From Corydoras sp. C115 (taxonomy: Eukaryota > Chordata > Actinopteri > Siluriformes > Callichthyidae), in contig JAFMOC010000051.1 of assembly GCA_019802505.1 (NCBI GenBank), positions 2,724,001 through 2,788,000 of the forward strand: a stretch of DNA of 64,000 nt. Reading direction: 5' to 3'. The notes under the pieces were generated by a model. It was given only the letters and a program-made list of their open reading frames with translations, had not been told where the DNA came from and searched no databases. Below, one piece after another: positions 1 to 12,729 of this stretch. Within the stretch, counting starts at the first letter, position 1; every line of letters starts with the position of its first letter. The translations under genes were made by a program, and so were the position numbers.

Positions 1-70
1 TCCTTGGTGTATTTGTCCAGTCCTTGAAATATTCTCCCCTGGATGGGTATGGGGAACTCCCTCACAAGAT
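1..70 (+). mobile_element. SINE-D 3' fragment at window edge
   Basis: Matches the SINE-D 3' region (CTGGATGGGTATGGGGAAC). The copy starts outside the window and its terminal GGATAAAGCGG part and tail are not recognisable. Confidence 0.75.
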
Positions 71-442
71 GGGCTAAGATTTATTTTTTATTTTATTATT
101 TGTGTCATGCGACAGGCAGCCTGTAAATTTGTCATTTTTTATTTATAGAAAGTACTGTGATGTTGTAGCATCTGAGAAAATTCATTAAACAAAGTGACTT
201 AAACACACAAGTTTACATTTGCTCAGCCTTTTAACATAATTTTGGATTTATTGAACTTTTAAGCAATTTAATACTGCGTATTCTTAGTATGAAATAAAAT
301 TATGTAATAAAAAATTGTCACTTAAGTAGTCACATGACAAGTGAACAAACATTTCAAATTTCAATTTAGACCCAATACTATATATTTATACTAAGAATAT
401 GCAGCAGTCATGTGAAAGTAAATATCTATTTTTTTTATTAAT
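71..442. other. AT-rich unique sequence
   Basis: No open frame, RNA gene or recognised repeat seen. Confidence 0.5.
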
Positions 443-452
443 GAATTGAAGC

Positions 453-818
453 GGGTGGCACGGTGCCTTAGTGGTTAGCATGTTCTCCTCTCAGCACTAG
501 GGATTCCCGATTCAAACCCCCATTTGGGTGGAGTTTCCATGTTCTCCCCGTGTCCGCGTGGGTTTCCTCCGGGTTCTCCGGTTTCCTCCCACTGTACAAA
601 AACATGGATGAAGTCAATTGAGTTCTTCAAATTGCCCCATATAGAGTGTGTGTGTGTCTGTGTGAGTGAGTGTGTGCCCAGCGATAGATTGGCGCCCTGT
701 CCTGGGTGTGTCTGCCCAGCGCCCGAGACGTTCTCCCCTGGGTGGGCATGGGGGACCCCCCCCCCCCCCCCCCCCCGTGACCCTAATATAGGATAAAGCG
801 GAAAATAATGGATGGAAG
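453..818 (+). mobile_element. SINE-D, full length, with target-site duplication
   Basis: A complete tRNA-derived SINE. The head has an A box (TGCCTTAGTGG) and a degenerate B box (CGATTCAAACC). These are internal RNA polymerase III promoter elements in this class. The body carries the DANA-like segment GGTTTCCTCCGGGTTCTCCG, and the 3' end is GGATAAAGCGG plus a short GGAA tail. It is flanked by a perfect 10-bp repeat GAATTGAAGC (443-452 and 819-828), the mark of LINE-machinery insertion. It uses D1 bases (AAGTCAATTGAGTTC). A C-run at 756-776 is expanded. Confidence 0.93.
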
Positions 819-828
819 GAATTGAAGC

Positions 829-2010
829 AGAATTGAACCATCCAAAGAAACGAAGATAATCCAAAGTCATGCAATCCAACTGAAGAGTTGTTTGTAAACA
901 ATTCCGTCATTACAACTACCAGACAATTTTTATTTAATTCCATGCAAAACCCGAAAGGTAGTTGTACTCATGCCAGACCATTTTAGCTCTAATTGCTGCC
1001 AAGAAAAAAAAAAAAAAAGCATCAACGAAACTGCAAATACACGTCAGTAAAATGATGCTGTACTTGTTATACTATAGAAACAGGGTCTGCTCTATTATCC
1101 TTTCAGTACATGTCCCTGCTGCTCTGTATTGGCATTGTTTCCACTCCATTTAGAAGTGTAATCTTATCTAGCTGTCCAAAAAGGACAGGCCTGGCTTTGA
1201 TGGCAGAGCTGAGTAACGACAAGAAATGCCAAAAGTGAAACCGTAGCAAACATCAAACATGGTTAGATTTCAATTTGTCAGTTTGCCCTGAAAAAAATGA
1301 CAGCTTTTCATCTTTCTGGTGACATTTTTGCCTTAATTTCATACAAGACCTGAAAAGTGCCACTTTCTGTTAGAGATTTATCGACACGCGTCACTTTGCA
1401 AAAGTAGACGTTATTGTTGCCCCAGCTTCAAATGACTGTACCAGTAGTCAGCCCATAATATCCCTATTTATTTCATAAGCTGTTATGAGGTTAATGTTGC
1501 AAATGCAAATAATGTAACATGTTCTTGTCGGTCAGTAAACTGATTGTTGGGAATAATTCAACAATGCAATGCAAAGGGCAGGCCTGAAATAAATACCCCC
1601 ACCTTCGATTTCATCAAGTCATTCTTTTGTTTACATTATAATACGAGCTAAAATTGAACTGAGGTCAGGGACAAAGTTGCTTATTTGTAGGAGTTGTTCG
1701 TGACTGTGAATTGACAACGTAATAAAAGAGTTTGGCTCGTCTGCACCCAAGGGAAATTAATCTCTGTACGTGTCAACAAAGACACCAAACCAGCATCTCC
1801 TAATATATCAGTCTTGTGTTTTAATAACTTCAGCTCCTGCACAAAGTGTAATGCACACTTTACAAAATATTATTCCAGATCCACCATGTTGCATCAAATG
1901 AGATGTGTTAAATGTGATTGCCCTTATATTCTTCAAAGACTAAATTTTATATATGGTTAATCAGTGGAAGGCCATGCATTTCACACCTAGGCCTTTAGTA
2001 ATGCTCTGTC
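829..2010. other. Unique non-coding block
   Basis: No gene or recognisable repeat seen apart from an A-run at about 1003-1017. Open frames here are short and lack coding character. Confidence 0.5.
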
Positions 2011-2018
2011 TGAATTAA

Positions 2019-2460
2019 TCAGAATCAGAATACTTTATTAATCCCCAAGAGGGAAATTGCAATTTTTACAGCTGCTTCATTAGTTAAAAAATAGATATAA
2101 AAAAAATTAACAATAAGCACAGTAAAGTTAAACTAAAAGTACCAAAAATACAGTATGTGTACAGTATGTAATATCTATTACATTAAAAAAATGAAATATA
2201 GTGCACTGTGTGGTAAAATAATATAATATTGCATATTTGAATAATTTTCAGGATTACGTTGTTGCACATCAAAGTTGTTTTACTGAGTGAGGAGTTAAAC
2301 AGACGGATTATACAGATTGATGGCTACAGGTAAGAATGACCTCCTGTGGCACTCTGTGGTGCATTTGTGTGGATGAATCTTAAACTGGATTTGCTCCTGT
2401 GTCTAACCAGTGTGAGGTACAGTGTGAGGTACAGTGGGTGGATATGCCTTAAAGACCCTG
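2019..2460. repeat. Teleost retroelement-like relic (TTTATTAATCCCC type)
   Basis: Begins with a motif common at ends of teleost retroelement remnants (ACTTTATTAATCCCCAAGAG, then GGGAAATTG). It continues with TGATGGCTACAG and ATGACCTCCTGTGGC, which I recall as a dispersed teleost repeat. A 13-bp unit is doubled near 2410-2435. The family name is not recognised and orientation is uncertain. Confidence 0.5.
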
Positions 2461-2469
2461 ATGGCCTGC

Positions 2470-2472
<3 letters not shown>

Positions 2473-2553
<81 letters not shown>
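2473..2553. repeat. (TA)n microsatellite
   Basis: About 40 uninterrupted TA units directly following the retroelement-like relic. Confidence 0.98.
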
Positions 2554-2556
<3 letters not shown>

Positions 2557-2624
2557 AAATCTGTACAAGATTTGGAATAGAACAGGATAATATACGGGTT
2601 GCACTGGCCTCGCTCAAAGATCAC

Positions 2625-4995
2625 TGAGCTTTGACCTGTTGGCATAATCCATATTATTCTCTGGACTATTTCAGTTTGAGACCAAATGTTGTATCCTCCT
2701 TTTTATATCATTTTTCATTCGTTGACTTTCAAAGCACAAAGACAAGAACTTTCCCCTCTAGACTTCATTGATAAAGATCTCACTCTCTCGCTCATACACA
2801 TGTGGTTCCAATCTTGCTACCCTCTCCCCTGCTGCAGTCCAGAGAGGTCAACCTTGAACTGTACTGTGTGTGTGCGTGTGCATGTGTGTGTACAATCTTG
2901 TGTTTGAGAGAAAGACACTTGAGGTGATTGAAGAAAGAAATAACAGTTTACAAAAAAGATACAAGCGTGAAAGTTAGATGAATATATAGCATAGAGACGT
3001 ACTGAGGGAATTGTGGGAGTCCTTCACTCTATCTCTCAGCATCTCAAGGGGAACCCCATGCTCCAGAAAGCAGGCATTCTGATTTCCCAGAAGGCTCTGC
3101 TAATGGAACATCACGTTCAATCTGTCTGCCGCTCTGTTTTGCTTTATTTTGTTTTTCCTCATCTTAGCGAGGTGACCTGTTTAAAACCTACGCCATTTCC
3201 ATCTCTGGTGATGAATAATTATTTAACACAATATTAAATAATGAATATCAATATATATTTTTTTATTTTTAATACAGAAAGCTCATAAGTAGAAAAATGA
3301 AGAAATTGTCATTCAAAATCGTTATTCTTCTCAGTCTTGCAAAATTGTATGTTTAATATAATTAATATATATACTCGTACACTTTTCTGTGCACAAATCT
3401 GTTATACTGTTTAAATGTTATACTTTAGCAAAATTTATTACATTTATATATAATAGACTTTGAGTTTAACATTTACAGATGCAAAAGTTAAATATGGGAG
3501 TTATCAAAGTGGGTGTAATGTCCAGTACAAATGGGAAAAGCCAGTACTGTACTCTGTGCTGTAATATTATAGTCACAAATAATTTAAATATTTGAATTAT
3601 ATATATATTTTACACTAATACCTGGTTAATAAACATTCATTCATCTATCTTTCTGATGTACTTTAATAACCTTATATAGAACTTAAAACTAAACTAACTT
3701 AGAATGCTAAAAATCACCGTGATCTTTACACATCATGCATTTCATTTTATCCCTAAATAAGTGACTTTGTCCCTGAGTGACCTGTCATTTATGAAAGAGC
3801 TGAATTTACATATTAACAACAGAATTTAATTAAAGCAACAACCCTAGAAATGTATTTGTACTGTATTTACCATTCAGTGCTCTGACTTTTACAAAATGAT
3901 ATTGTAATATCAGTTCAAATATAAGCTTATCGAAACCTATACAGGTTTTTCAGAAGCTTCATGTGCAGCAACCACAAACTGTTTCTAAATGAAATTCAAT
4001 TAAACAGTGTTGAAAGTCATATATTTGATATCTGAAATGAAGTCTGAATTTTCAGCAGTCAGAGAGAAGCCATGCCCTTTTAATCTCTTTAATCCCTGAA
4101 TATAGCTTAAAGTAATCCACCATAGTTCTCTGGGTTATTTTTAGGATAAACTTCATTAAAAATAATGCACTTCTGAGAGTGCGCTCGTGTACATATGTCT
4201 GAAATAGAATGCGAGGTGGGATAGATGATGAGGGAGGCTCAATAATGTGTGTCAAGGATGAAAGTGTAGGAGTGCTGAGTCCTTAGCCCCTTCCTTCTTC
4301 TCCATAGCAAAGGGCTTTCTTGTAAAAGGAGGGGCCTTGACCCATCCCTACTGCAGTTCGTGGATTTCTATGCTTGGTTGCCATAGGCCAAAGTAGAGAT
4401 TCATAACCCTAGGTGTCATTTATCATCATAACAGCATCCTGCAGGGACACTATGAGAGGAAACAACCATCGGTCATGTGCAGGACCTGTCGCCAAGGCAA
4501 CGACAGTGACCATGACATAAAGAAGAGGAGGCTTTAGCATTTTGTCTGTCAGTTGAAATTGAAACCCTAATACTTGTACTGTTTTGTAGTTAGTTTTCTG
4601 GGTTTTTGTCATGCATGTATTTGTATTTGACTGGTGGCTTTCCTTTAATTTCTTTGCCACTGTTACTTTGACTTGTATTTTGGGGGTTGATGATTAGAAC
4701 GCCTGTAAAGCTGCTTGAGACAATGCACTATTGTCAGGGAGGCACATAAGTGGTGCACAGGTATGCATGGGCGGTCATTTGTGAATTACAATGTTGCAAT
4801 GTGAAGCGCATTTGCACACCGTTATGTTTTTGGAATGTTTGGGCTTCGGTAACATGGATAGCCCAGCTCCACTAGCTAATTTTTCACTGGTTTTGACATT
4901 TCCATCAATTCATCAGCATGTCCAAGAAACACCAGATTGAAACCAAAAGTAATAAACAGGTATATATGTGAGAAATAAAATGGCTGCATCAAACA
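2625..4995. other. Unique AT-rich block
   Basis: No repeat family recognised. The stretch 4260-4570 is less AT-rich and shows a weak exon-like signal that I rejected. The remainder has no supported feature. Confidence 0.5.
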
Positions 4996-4999
4996 TGCA

Positions 5000-5314
5000 T
5001 GCCCATGCCCATCCAGGGGAGATTCCCCATGCCCATCCAGGGGAGTTTCGGGCGCTGGGCAGATACACCCAGGACAGGACGCCAATCTATCACTGGGCAC
5101 ACACTCACTCACACAGACACACTCTATATGGGGCAATTTGGAGACTTCAATTGACCTTGAGCCATGTTTTTGGACTATGGGAGAAAACCGGAGAACCCGG
5201 ATGAAACCCACACGGACACGGGGAGAACATGAAAACTCCCCTCAATTGGTATTTGAGCCGGGAATCCCTTGCACTGAGAGGAGAACATGCTAACCACTAA
5301 GCCACGTGCCACCC
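5000..5314 (-). mobile_element. SINE-D, 3' truncated
   Basis: Complete tRNA-like head at the right end (TAACCACTAAGCCACGTGCC as complement). The GGATAAAGCGG end and tail are missing. A 20-bp piece, CCCATGCCCATCCAGGGGAG, is tandemly doubled at 5004-5046. Confidence 0.9.
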
Positions 5315-6757
5315 TTGAGAGAGATCCAAGATTGCATATTTGTCCTTTTTTCTGGTAAATAAAAATTCAATTAAGTTACCAAATTACAGATTTTGGTGGT
5401 ATTGTGTTGTTAGAACGTATCCCAATTTTCATGGCGAAAAAGTTTATAAATGCAAATGGTACACAATGGTTTGTGATTACTTTCTTTTGCTGAGTAATCA
5501 TTCATGCACAACTCACGCCAGCAATAAATGTCGTCATGACAACATCAACAGATGCCACATTAACGCAGTTATAATCTAAGAGCAGTATGCGCTTTATATA
5601 GCTACACTATACTGTATAGTGTAAAACACACACGTCTCTGGAAGCACTAAAGCAGGATGAGTAAGCTGTTTATTTAAGTAAGTGAATTCCATTTGTTGTT
5701 AAAATCCGAGTGCCAGTCACATTTCAATGTACAGAAAAAGCAAACACTTTGAACTGCACTGAAAAGCATCTATAATTGGCAGATAGAAACTTCATATTCA
5801 TGGTCCAATTATTCACAAAAGTCTGATTTTTTTTCTCTTTCTGCTCATTTGTGCAGGGATCTTGCTGGTATTCTGCTCCCACTGTCAAATTTACAATCCG
5901 GTAATAAAGGGAATGTTGTGATGTGATGCCAGTTGCTGCCATAGCGTGTCCATAACAGCGTTTAGGGGCAAACAATTTCCTGTCCCTTTTCAGAGTTTCA
6001 TTTTACCCAAGTTAATTAAAGCCTTCCACTACAATGCTTCAGAGTGAGGCATCAATATAGGGTGCAGCAGCATGAAAACATAATGAAGCCTCACAAAACT
6101 TGGGGACATACTGTCATTGTTTCCCTATTGTCCTTTCAGTCTATCCCTTATTATGATTTTTTTTTTTTGAAGTCAGCAATCGGAAAGCACATTCGCAGTA
6201 CGGCATAATTGCATTCTGACTGTGAGCAGAAAATTGTAGCAGTTGACAATATACAATGCTGAGAATGATTACTGTGAATAAATGGAGGTCTGTTTGTTTG
6301 CATGTTATCGATTCGCACAAAAGTGGTTCTACGTTGTCTTGTTTTTAAGGCTCAGGTGTAGCTGATCCAAATAGTTCTAGAACTGTTATTGATCTGCCAG
6401 CCACCTTAGGGGCTTCTTCCATTTTCTCAGCTAGCGGATGGCCTCTTAAACCAGGTTAGGAAGACTTTGTTGCAAAGCAAAGGGGTGAGACATAGCTCGA
6501 AGGATTGTTGTGAATCTGGTGGATATTTATTTTTTTCGGGGGAAAATTTGATGGGTAGACGTAATGCATGATGGGTAATTCCATAGAGTAAATGAAGTTT
6601 AACCTACCCTCAAGTAAAGACTATTTCAGTCTTTTCAATTTTTTTTTTTTTTTCTCTTTGTGGATAGTGGAGCAAAAATAGATTGAAGCAACAGTAAAAA
6701 AAACTGTTTAATTTGATGCAATATTCAAATACTTTTGGATTAAATATCTATCTGAAT
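5315..6757. other. Unique block
   Basis: Unique sequence with T-runs near 6160 and 6640. Nothing codable recognised. Confidence 0.5.
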
Positions 6758-7077
6758 ATCCATCCATCCATTATCTTCCGCTTTATCCTCTACTAGGGTC
6801 ACGGAGGGGTTCCTCATGCCCAGGGGATAACGTTTCGGGCGCTGGGCAGATATACCCAGGACAGTGTATCCATCTCTGGGCACACACTCACTCACTCACA
6901 CAAACACACTCTATATGGGGCAATTTAGAGAATTCAATTGACCTTGATCCATGTTTTTGGACAGTGGGAGGAAACCGGAGAACCCGGATGAAACCCACGT
7001 GGACGTGGAGAGAACATGGAAACCCCACCCAGATTAGGATTCGAACCAGGAATCATTAACGCTGAGAGGAGAACATG
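6758..7077 (-). mobile_element. SINE-D (D2), head truncated
   Basis: Starts with (CCAT)n and the TTATCTTCCGCTTTATCC end. Carries D2 bases (AATTGACCTTGATCC, AGGAGAACATG). The outermost tRNA-like head, including the A box, is absent, so the copy lacks a full internal promoter. Confidence 0.9.
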
Positions 7078-7078
7078 T

Positions 7079-8655
7079 TGTTGTTGTTATTAATTATTTT
7101 ATACAAATTATATCTAATACAATTCTGTAAGATGCAGATGACACTTGCTATTTAGAAATCTATGTATTTTTTATGTAAAAGTAAAGCCCAGGCAACTATT
7201 TGACATTTGTAACGGATTAGTGATTCTAGTAAAATGTAATTACAGAAACTTAAATAAAGTAGTGTAAGACTGAACTGAAAATTCAGACACAAATTCCTTA
7301 CTAATACCATAACACTTTTCTTCCAGCATATGCAAATTGTCATACACACACAAAAAAAATTGTGTGCTGCCGAGCCAAAAACAGTCACATTTTGGATTTA
7401 AATAACCAAATCCAAAAAATAATCCAGATGAATATTTCCACCAGTGTTTGTTTCGATGACATTTTTTAAACTTTGAACTGAATCAGCTTCTCATCAGTAG
7501 CTTCTCAAATCAGAAAAAAGTTGTCAAAACCAAACTGCAGACCCGTGTTTGTGTGTGTGTACGAGTGAGTATACGCTAAAGTTAGCCAGTTCATCTTGTG
7601 GTTGGAATTGTGATGGCTCTTGTTCTGGGAAACTAGCCATTCTACTGCAGATTTCCATAATAGGCACTTGTCAGGGGGTTCAAGTATGTATTAGGATAAA
7701 TAATTCTTTTCCTGTCATTTCTGAAACACATTGGTTGCACATTTTTCCCCAAAGTAAAATGGCTTCATTAATGACTAGGTTTTAGTGAGATGCTGAGAGT
7801 ACTTGCCTTTTAAGAAGCTCATTTTTCACTATTTTCTATTCAAAGCCGTTGTGGCTCTTGTCATCGGGTTCATTGTGAATTTGAAGTAAATTGTGATATA
7901 CAGATATTTCTGTACACTCTTAATTGGTATTCCTTAGGCAATGCAGTCACAAGCTAGAGATATAGGCATAGTGTGGGGGTTGTATCATCTGAAGTATGTA
8001 TGCTTTGGGAAGTCTCTGGATTAAACTGTCACTGTGAGGGATGATGGTGATGTGACTTTAGCTACCAGCTTTATGAACAACAAGCCCTGTGCAGCAAATT
8101 TAGAACTAATCTTATCAATATTCTTTACATTTTCTATGCTATGAAATGCTCCATCACCCATTTCTTTTAAAAATCAAAAGGCAGACAGTTTGCATATATT
8201 ATGGTATGTACCAAGAACCTGGAAGTGAGGGTGTCCTTAAGTGCACTCAACTTAGTGTGATTATTTAACTAGACATTTGAGTTTCAGTCGAATCGGCATT
8301 TAATTTTCATACAAATCAGCGTTTGTGACATTATTGTAGATGCCTATGAGTAAAGTTAATTAAATATTGATCAAAAGTATTGACTCTTTCAGCCTTAACT
8401 AGTCTCAAGGGCAAAAATACATAGTGAAAAATAAACAGTGTTTGTTTTGTTTCCTTCAAGTTCTGACTCTGTTGTGATTCAAGATCCATAGATCTAATCT
8501 ATAAGCTCTTTTCTGCAGATAACACTTGTTAATCCTAATTTTATATTCTGGGAATAGCAAGTGGGAATGCAAACCTATAGCTTGTGAGTGGGGTAGAGCT
8601 CTTTCACTGGTGGCATTTGGCCAGATTTAAAATATTGACCTGGAATTATTTACAC
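7079..8655. other. Unique block
   Basis: No gene or known repeat recognised. The short ORFs have no domain signature. Confidence 0.5.
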
Positions 8656-8658
8656 TTA

Positions 8659-8861
8659 CATTACATTTGATCATTCAGCAGACGCTTTTATCCAAAGCGA
8701 CTTACAAGGTGAGCACAGGGTTAATCACAACATCCCTGCAGCAATGAGGGTTAAGGGCCTTGCTCAATGACCCACACTGGTAATTTCAGTGGACGTGGGA
8801 TTTTGAACCCGCAACCTTCAGATTGATAGCCCAATGCCCTAACCACTGAGCTATCGCTCCC
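8659..8861 (-). mobile_element. HE1/V-SINE-like tRNA-derived SINE (SINE-H)
   Basis: Contains the widely shared 3' motif GCAGACGCTTTTATCCAAAG at the left and a tRNA-like head complement at the right (B-box complement TTTTGAACCCGC, then AACCACTGAGCTATCGCTCC). The middle GAGGGTTAAGGGCCTTGCTC is also typical. The exact subfamily was not verified. Confidence 0.85.
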
Positions 8862-9494
8862 TTTTAAAAACATTAAAAAGGCTTAATTCTATGGATTAGT
8901 TCATGTTCATTTACTGTATTCTGAGCCTTAACCCCCAAGGGGCATGTCCAATTGGCAGTGGCAAGAAAACACTCACTGTTAAGTGTTTTTTTAAGGAAGA
9001 TACCTTGTGAGTACCAAGGTTCATTTGAAACGTTATCCTCTTTGAGCGGTCAGGCGGCATCAACACTGCAACACTGTCCATGTACAATGATCAGTTGTCC
9101 TTTTTCAAAAACGAGATCTGTGGATCTTCTAGCTTTTAATTAAGCTGTCTTAGTATTGAAGTTGAGCTACATGTTCCATAAAACTGTGTAAAAATATTTT
9201 AACATTTAATATTTTTGCAGAGGTTCACTATTACAGTCACTGCTGTAAAAAAAATCTAAAAGCAGTAATTATAGCGTCTCCTGCTAAAAACATTCCCGCC
9301 CTCTGATTAAGGATAATGCTTCCATCCTAGGGTTCGGACATTTTAAAAGCACATTAAAATCAACCAGAAGTTACTGAGTTTTTAATTTTCTTGACCTATA
9401 GTTGGATATCGGACACGATTGTGCCACATATAGCAAATAAAGCCCTCAAAGTGTTCACCAAAAGTGATATGGTGATCTTTTTTGCCTACTGTTC

Positions 9495-9740
9495 TTGTAC
9501 ACAGAGAAATCTGGTCCTCCACGTATAACCCACCCGTGCAGTGAACCACACACATATCATATACAGACTGGTGAAATGAGCACATATGCCCGAAGCGATC
9601 AGCAGCCTAGTACACAGCGTGTGTGGAGCATTGATGTTAGGTACCTTGCCCAAGGGCACTTTGCAGGACCAGGAATCGAACCACAGGGCTTCAGTGCGCA
9701 AGGCTTGTTACTTAACCACAGGCCTACGACCGCCCTGAAT
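9495..9740 (-). mobile_element. tRNA-like-headed repeat, family B
   Basis: Shares with 17761-18015, 33348-33568 and 55808-56072 a GAGGAATTTGTCCTCCACAT-like end, TTGCCCAAGGGCACTT in the middle and a B-box-like complement (GGAATCGAACC). It is a dispersed teleost repeat whose formal name I do not know. Confidence 0.7.
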
Positions 9741-9835
9741 GGCACTCGTGAAAGAAATTCCACACTGACTTTAACAAAGTGATGAAATATGATGAACTAG
9801 CAGTAGTGACTGACAGACAGACAAAATAAGCAGTT

Positions 9836-10095
9836 CCAGGTAACATCCAGATGTGGGTGACTTCTGGTGGAGATATGTCACATCTGGCTCACTGCACACG
9901 CTGGGAAACTGCATGTGAGCCAACGGTGGTCCTCATATGATATGGCCTATATGTCTAAAAAACATCTAGCTCACGCTTGGTATTGCACCCTGCTGCCCAT
10001 ATGTGAGCAAAGCTTCAATAACCCTCATATCATCCACATGTTTCCAAACACATCTGGAGCAATCTAACGGGCTACCTCTGTGAGCCAGCTCAGTG
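9836..10095 (+). repeat. Diverged dispersed repeat related to 38745-39045
   Basis: AGATGTGGGTGACTTCTGG and GGAGATATGTCA match the reverse complement of the 38.7-39.0 kb segment with substitutions. Repeated CACATCTGG/CATATGTG words suggest an old non-autonomous element. Confidence 0.45.
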
Positions 10096-12040
10096 TAGTT
10101 GGAGGTTAGTGGGGTTTTTAGTATAGTCTGCAGCTCTGGATGCAATTGCATAATTAGTTTTAATATATTATGAGCTCTTGTTTTATGTGTAGCCTTATTA
10201 CAAAGTGTTTTACCCAAGTGCTCTCATGGAAAAGTTTCTTTGTACCACAGTACGATTTAATCTTATAAATCAGAAAATCTTTTAGCAACACTCGTTATTG
10301 TCAGGAGCCTTAAGCATTCTGTGCAAGGCTACTCAAGGTTTTATTAGATGCTGAGGAAATGTATATCTGGTCTTAAATCCGACACTAGAGCGCATTGCTT
10401 TGCCTAAGGCCAGTAAAGAAGGATGTCAGCAATCCCACAACTCTATTATCTCACACTCTGGAGACTACAAGTCACTAAGAAAAATGAAGAGTTTGTCATT
10501 ATTTTTCCTTTCTCTGCCTCTCACTGTCAGATTTCGCTGTCTTTGTATTGTTGCTAAAGTTAAATTTATAAAAGGATATTTACACTGATTTGAGTGAGCG
10601 CCTGGCACTGACAGAAACCACCAACGTATAGGAATCGAGCACCATAGGGCAAATTGTTATGAGCTTATCTTATTACAACGCTAAAACTTGCTTACAGTGC
10701 AATCCAACACAAATGCTGATTAAATAAGTTTTTCGTTATTTATAATATAATCAGATTAAACTGCATAGAAATGTCTTCCCCTCCCCTCACCCCGACCCTT
10801 TCAAGTCTCAGCCATTCTTCTCATTTTTTTTTTCTCATGGCTTCCTGCAGGTCTTTAGATTGAAATGGCTTGCACAAGTGTTTTCCATTATTTTCCCTAT
10901 TAACCTCAGCCTTCCTCTTCGTGTCTTTAAAATTGTCTTTCTTGCTACCTCGCTGTTCTCCTTTCACAATTACTTCACTTACAGTCCAACCACACTTTTT
11001 TTTTCGGTCTGTCCTTTGGCTCTGAAGGTCCACTACTTTCCTCGAGTTATTGGCAGCCCACTGGTATTCAAAGGTGATGACTGACTTTTGGCTCCTTAAT
11101 TTTGTTACTAAATAAGTTACATTTCCATGAGGCTTACAAACAATTGCTGTTCCATTAAGAGGCCTTTTTTATTATTTTGGAGGCGATACTTTTCTGAATC
11201 AATGACTGAAATGATCTCATTCATTGCAACATGAAAGCAGAAGAACATTTTGAAAGACAGGTGAAGTGTGAATTAACGGATTTGTCTGTAGTGACAGAGC
11301 TGTAGCTGTAAGCCATGACTGATCCATAACTCAATTCAGAAGCTGCTTAAACGGAATCCAAGTCCTCATAAGCTTGTTAAATCAGTCCATTTGCTTTTTA
11401 TCCATGGTGTTGATTGTGGTACATAATAATCTGCACTTGGAGCCACATCAGCATCATTTTGCATTTTGCAGTAAATGAGAGTGAGTTTTAAAGATTATAT
11501 GAGTTTTGCGGTATTTGCACTTTTGTGTAGCTTATAAGCCAAAATGTGGATTTTAATAGTTTCTCAGCACTATTTGATATCCACTATTTAAAGATTAAAG
11601 CAAATTGCACCAATTATATGTGCTGAAAGCTATAGAATATGAATTAATATCACGTTGAGGTTAAAGCACTAGGCGGACGTCTTCACTAGAATTCAAAGAG
11701 CAAGCTGGGGTGTATCTTAAAAAAAAAAGAGTGTAGGTAAGAGGAAGTAGATCCAGAGTCAGGGCAATATACTGCTTCTGAAACGACTGGACGCCAACAG
11801 AGTGAAACCTTTACTACTGTCAGTTATATGGAGTCGCTTGGTTTAACTGAACAGATGAGCGCAGAGTTCTGGATTAGATTAAGAAGCTTAATCATACAAG
11901 ATGTAGAACTACTTGGAATCCTTAACAGTAGTAAAGATGAGAGATGACGAGGGTTTGGATTAGCAGGTTAGTCAGCAATGATCCTCTTAATGTTGTAAAT
12001 AATGATAGTTCCATTGCATCAACCTGTTTGGTTAGTTTGG
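10096..12040. other. Unique block
   Basis: No supported gene. The pyrimidine-rich stretch at 10860-11050 gives complementary short ORFs on both strands without domain features. Confidence 0.5.
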
Positions 12041-12252
12041 TAGGTGTGGTAGTTCAGTGGTTAGGGCATTGGGCTATCAATCTAAAGGTTGGGGGTTCAA
12101 ATCCCAGGTCCACTGAAATTACCAATGTGGGTCCTTGAGCAAGGACCTCAACCCTCATTGCTCCAGGGATGCTGTGATTAACCCTGTGCTCACCTTGTAA
12201 GTCACTTTGGATAAAAGCATCTGCTAAATGACCAAATGTAATTTAAATGTAG
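12041..12252 (+). mobile_element. SINE-H, near full length
   Basis: tRNA-like head with A box (TAGTTCAGTGG) and B box (GGTTCAAATCCC), then CCTTGAGCAAGG. The 3' tail is TAAGTCACTTTGGATAAAAG followed by CATCTGCTAAATG. This is the best sense-strand copy of the family here. Confidence 0.88.
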
Positions 12253-12434
12253 TTTTAGCTACATGTGAACTTTGTAACCAGTGTAATGGTCTGTTGGTTT
12301 TTGTAGTGGTTGATTTGGAGGGTCAGGTCCTGATGAGTCGAAATTTTGCTAAAACAACCAGAAGCTTTGTTTTTAAATAGAGCTTTAATTGAAATGCTTG
12401 CTCAGAAACATCTAAAAAAGACTCTGTGGGCTTG

Positions 12435-12725
12435 TCAGAGGCAAAAGACATGTAGCTGTATGTCAACAGCATTGCAATGATATGAAAACCTGTTGACTTG
12501 AATGACTGAACACAGTGAAATCATGTATAGTGGAAAAAATGAAGGGACAAAGCACAGAGCCCTTGGGCACTCCAGCGTTTGCTTGATGAGATTTGGACAC
12601 ATCACCTCTCCATGACACCTTGAAGGACCTTCCTGTGAGGTTAGATTGGAATCATTCAAGTGCCATTTCAGAGATACCTAATTCAGATAAAGAGGACACC
12701 CAATTCTGGTGATTTACTGTTAAAA
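12435..12725 (-). pseudogene. LINE reverse-transcriptase relic (CR1/L2/Rex-like)
   Basis: On the minus strand, broken frames give TVNHQ, LSELGIS, FQSNLTGRSFKVSWRGD and GVPKGSVLCPF (about 12541-12573). These match the palm region of non-LTR reverse transcriptases, where GVPQGS is typical. The downstream catalytic YADD-type block reads YHCNAVDIQL (aspartates at 12462-12473), so one catalytic Asp is replaced. That block lies in a different frame from GVPKGS. An in-frame stop and a small deletion near 12715 confirm a dead copy. Endonuclease and 3' UTR were not identified. Confidence 0.75.
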
Positions 12726-12729
12726 GCAG

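Noticed and set aside
453..530. tRNA gene call from A and B boxes
   Set aside because: The boxes occur in every SINE-D head, linked to the SINE body, with no evidence of tRNA cloverleaf integrity or a terminator. The same holds for SINE-H and family B heads.
4436..4543. Last-exon-like stretch after CATCCTGCAG with frame GHYERKQPSVMCRTCRQG
   Set aside because: Weak acceptor, no polyadenylation signal close by, and no known family. It also lacks a partner exon.
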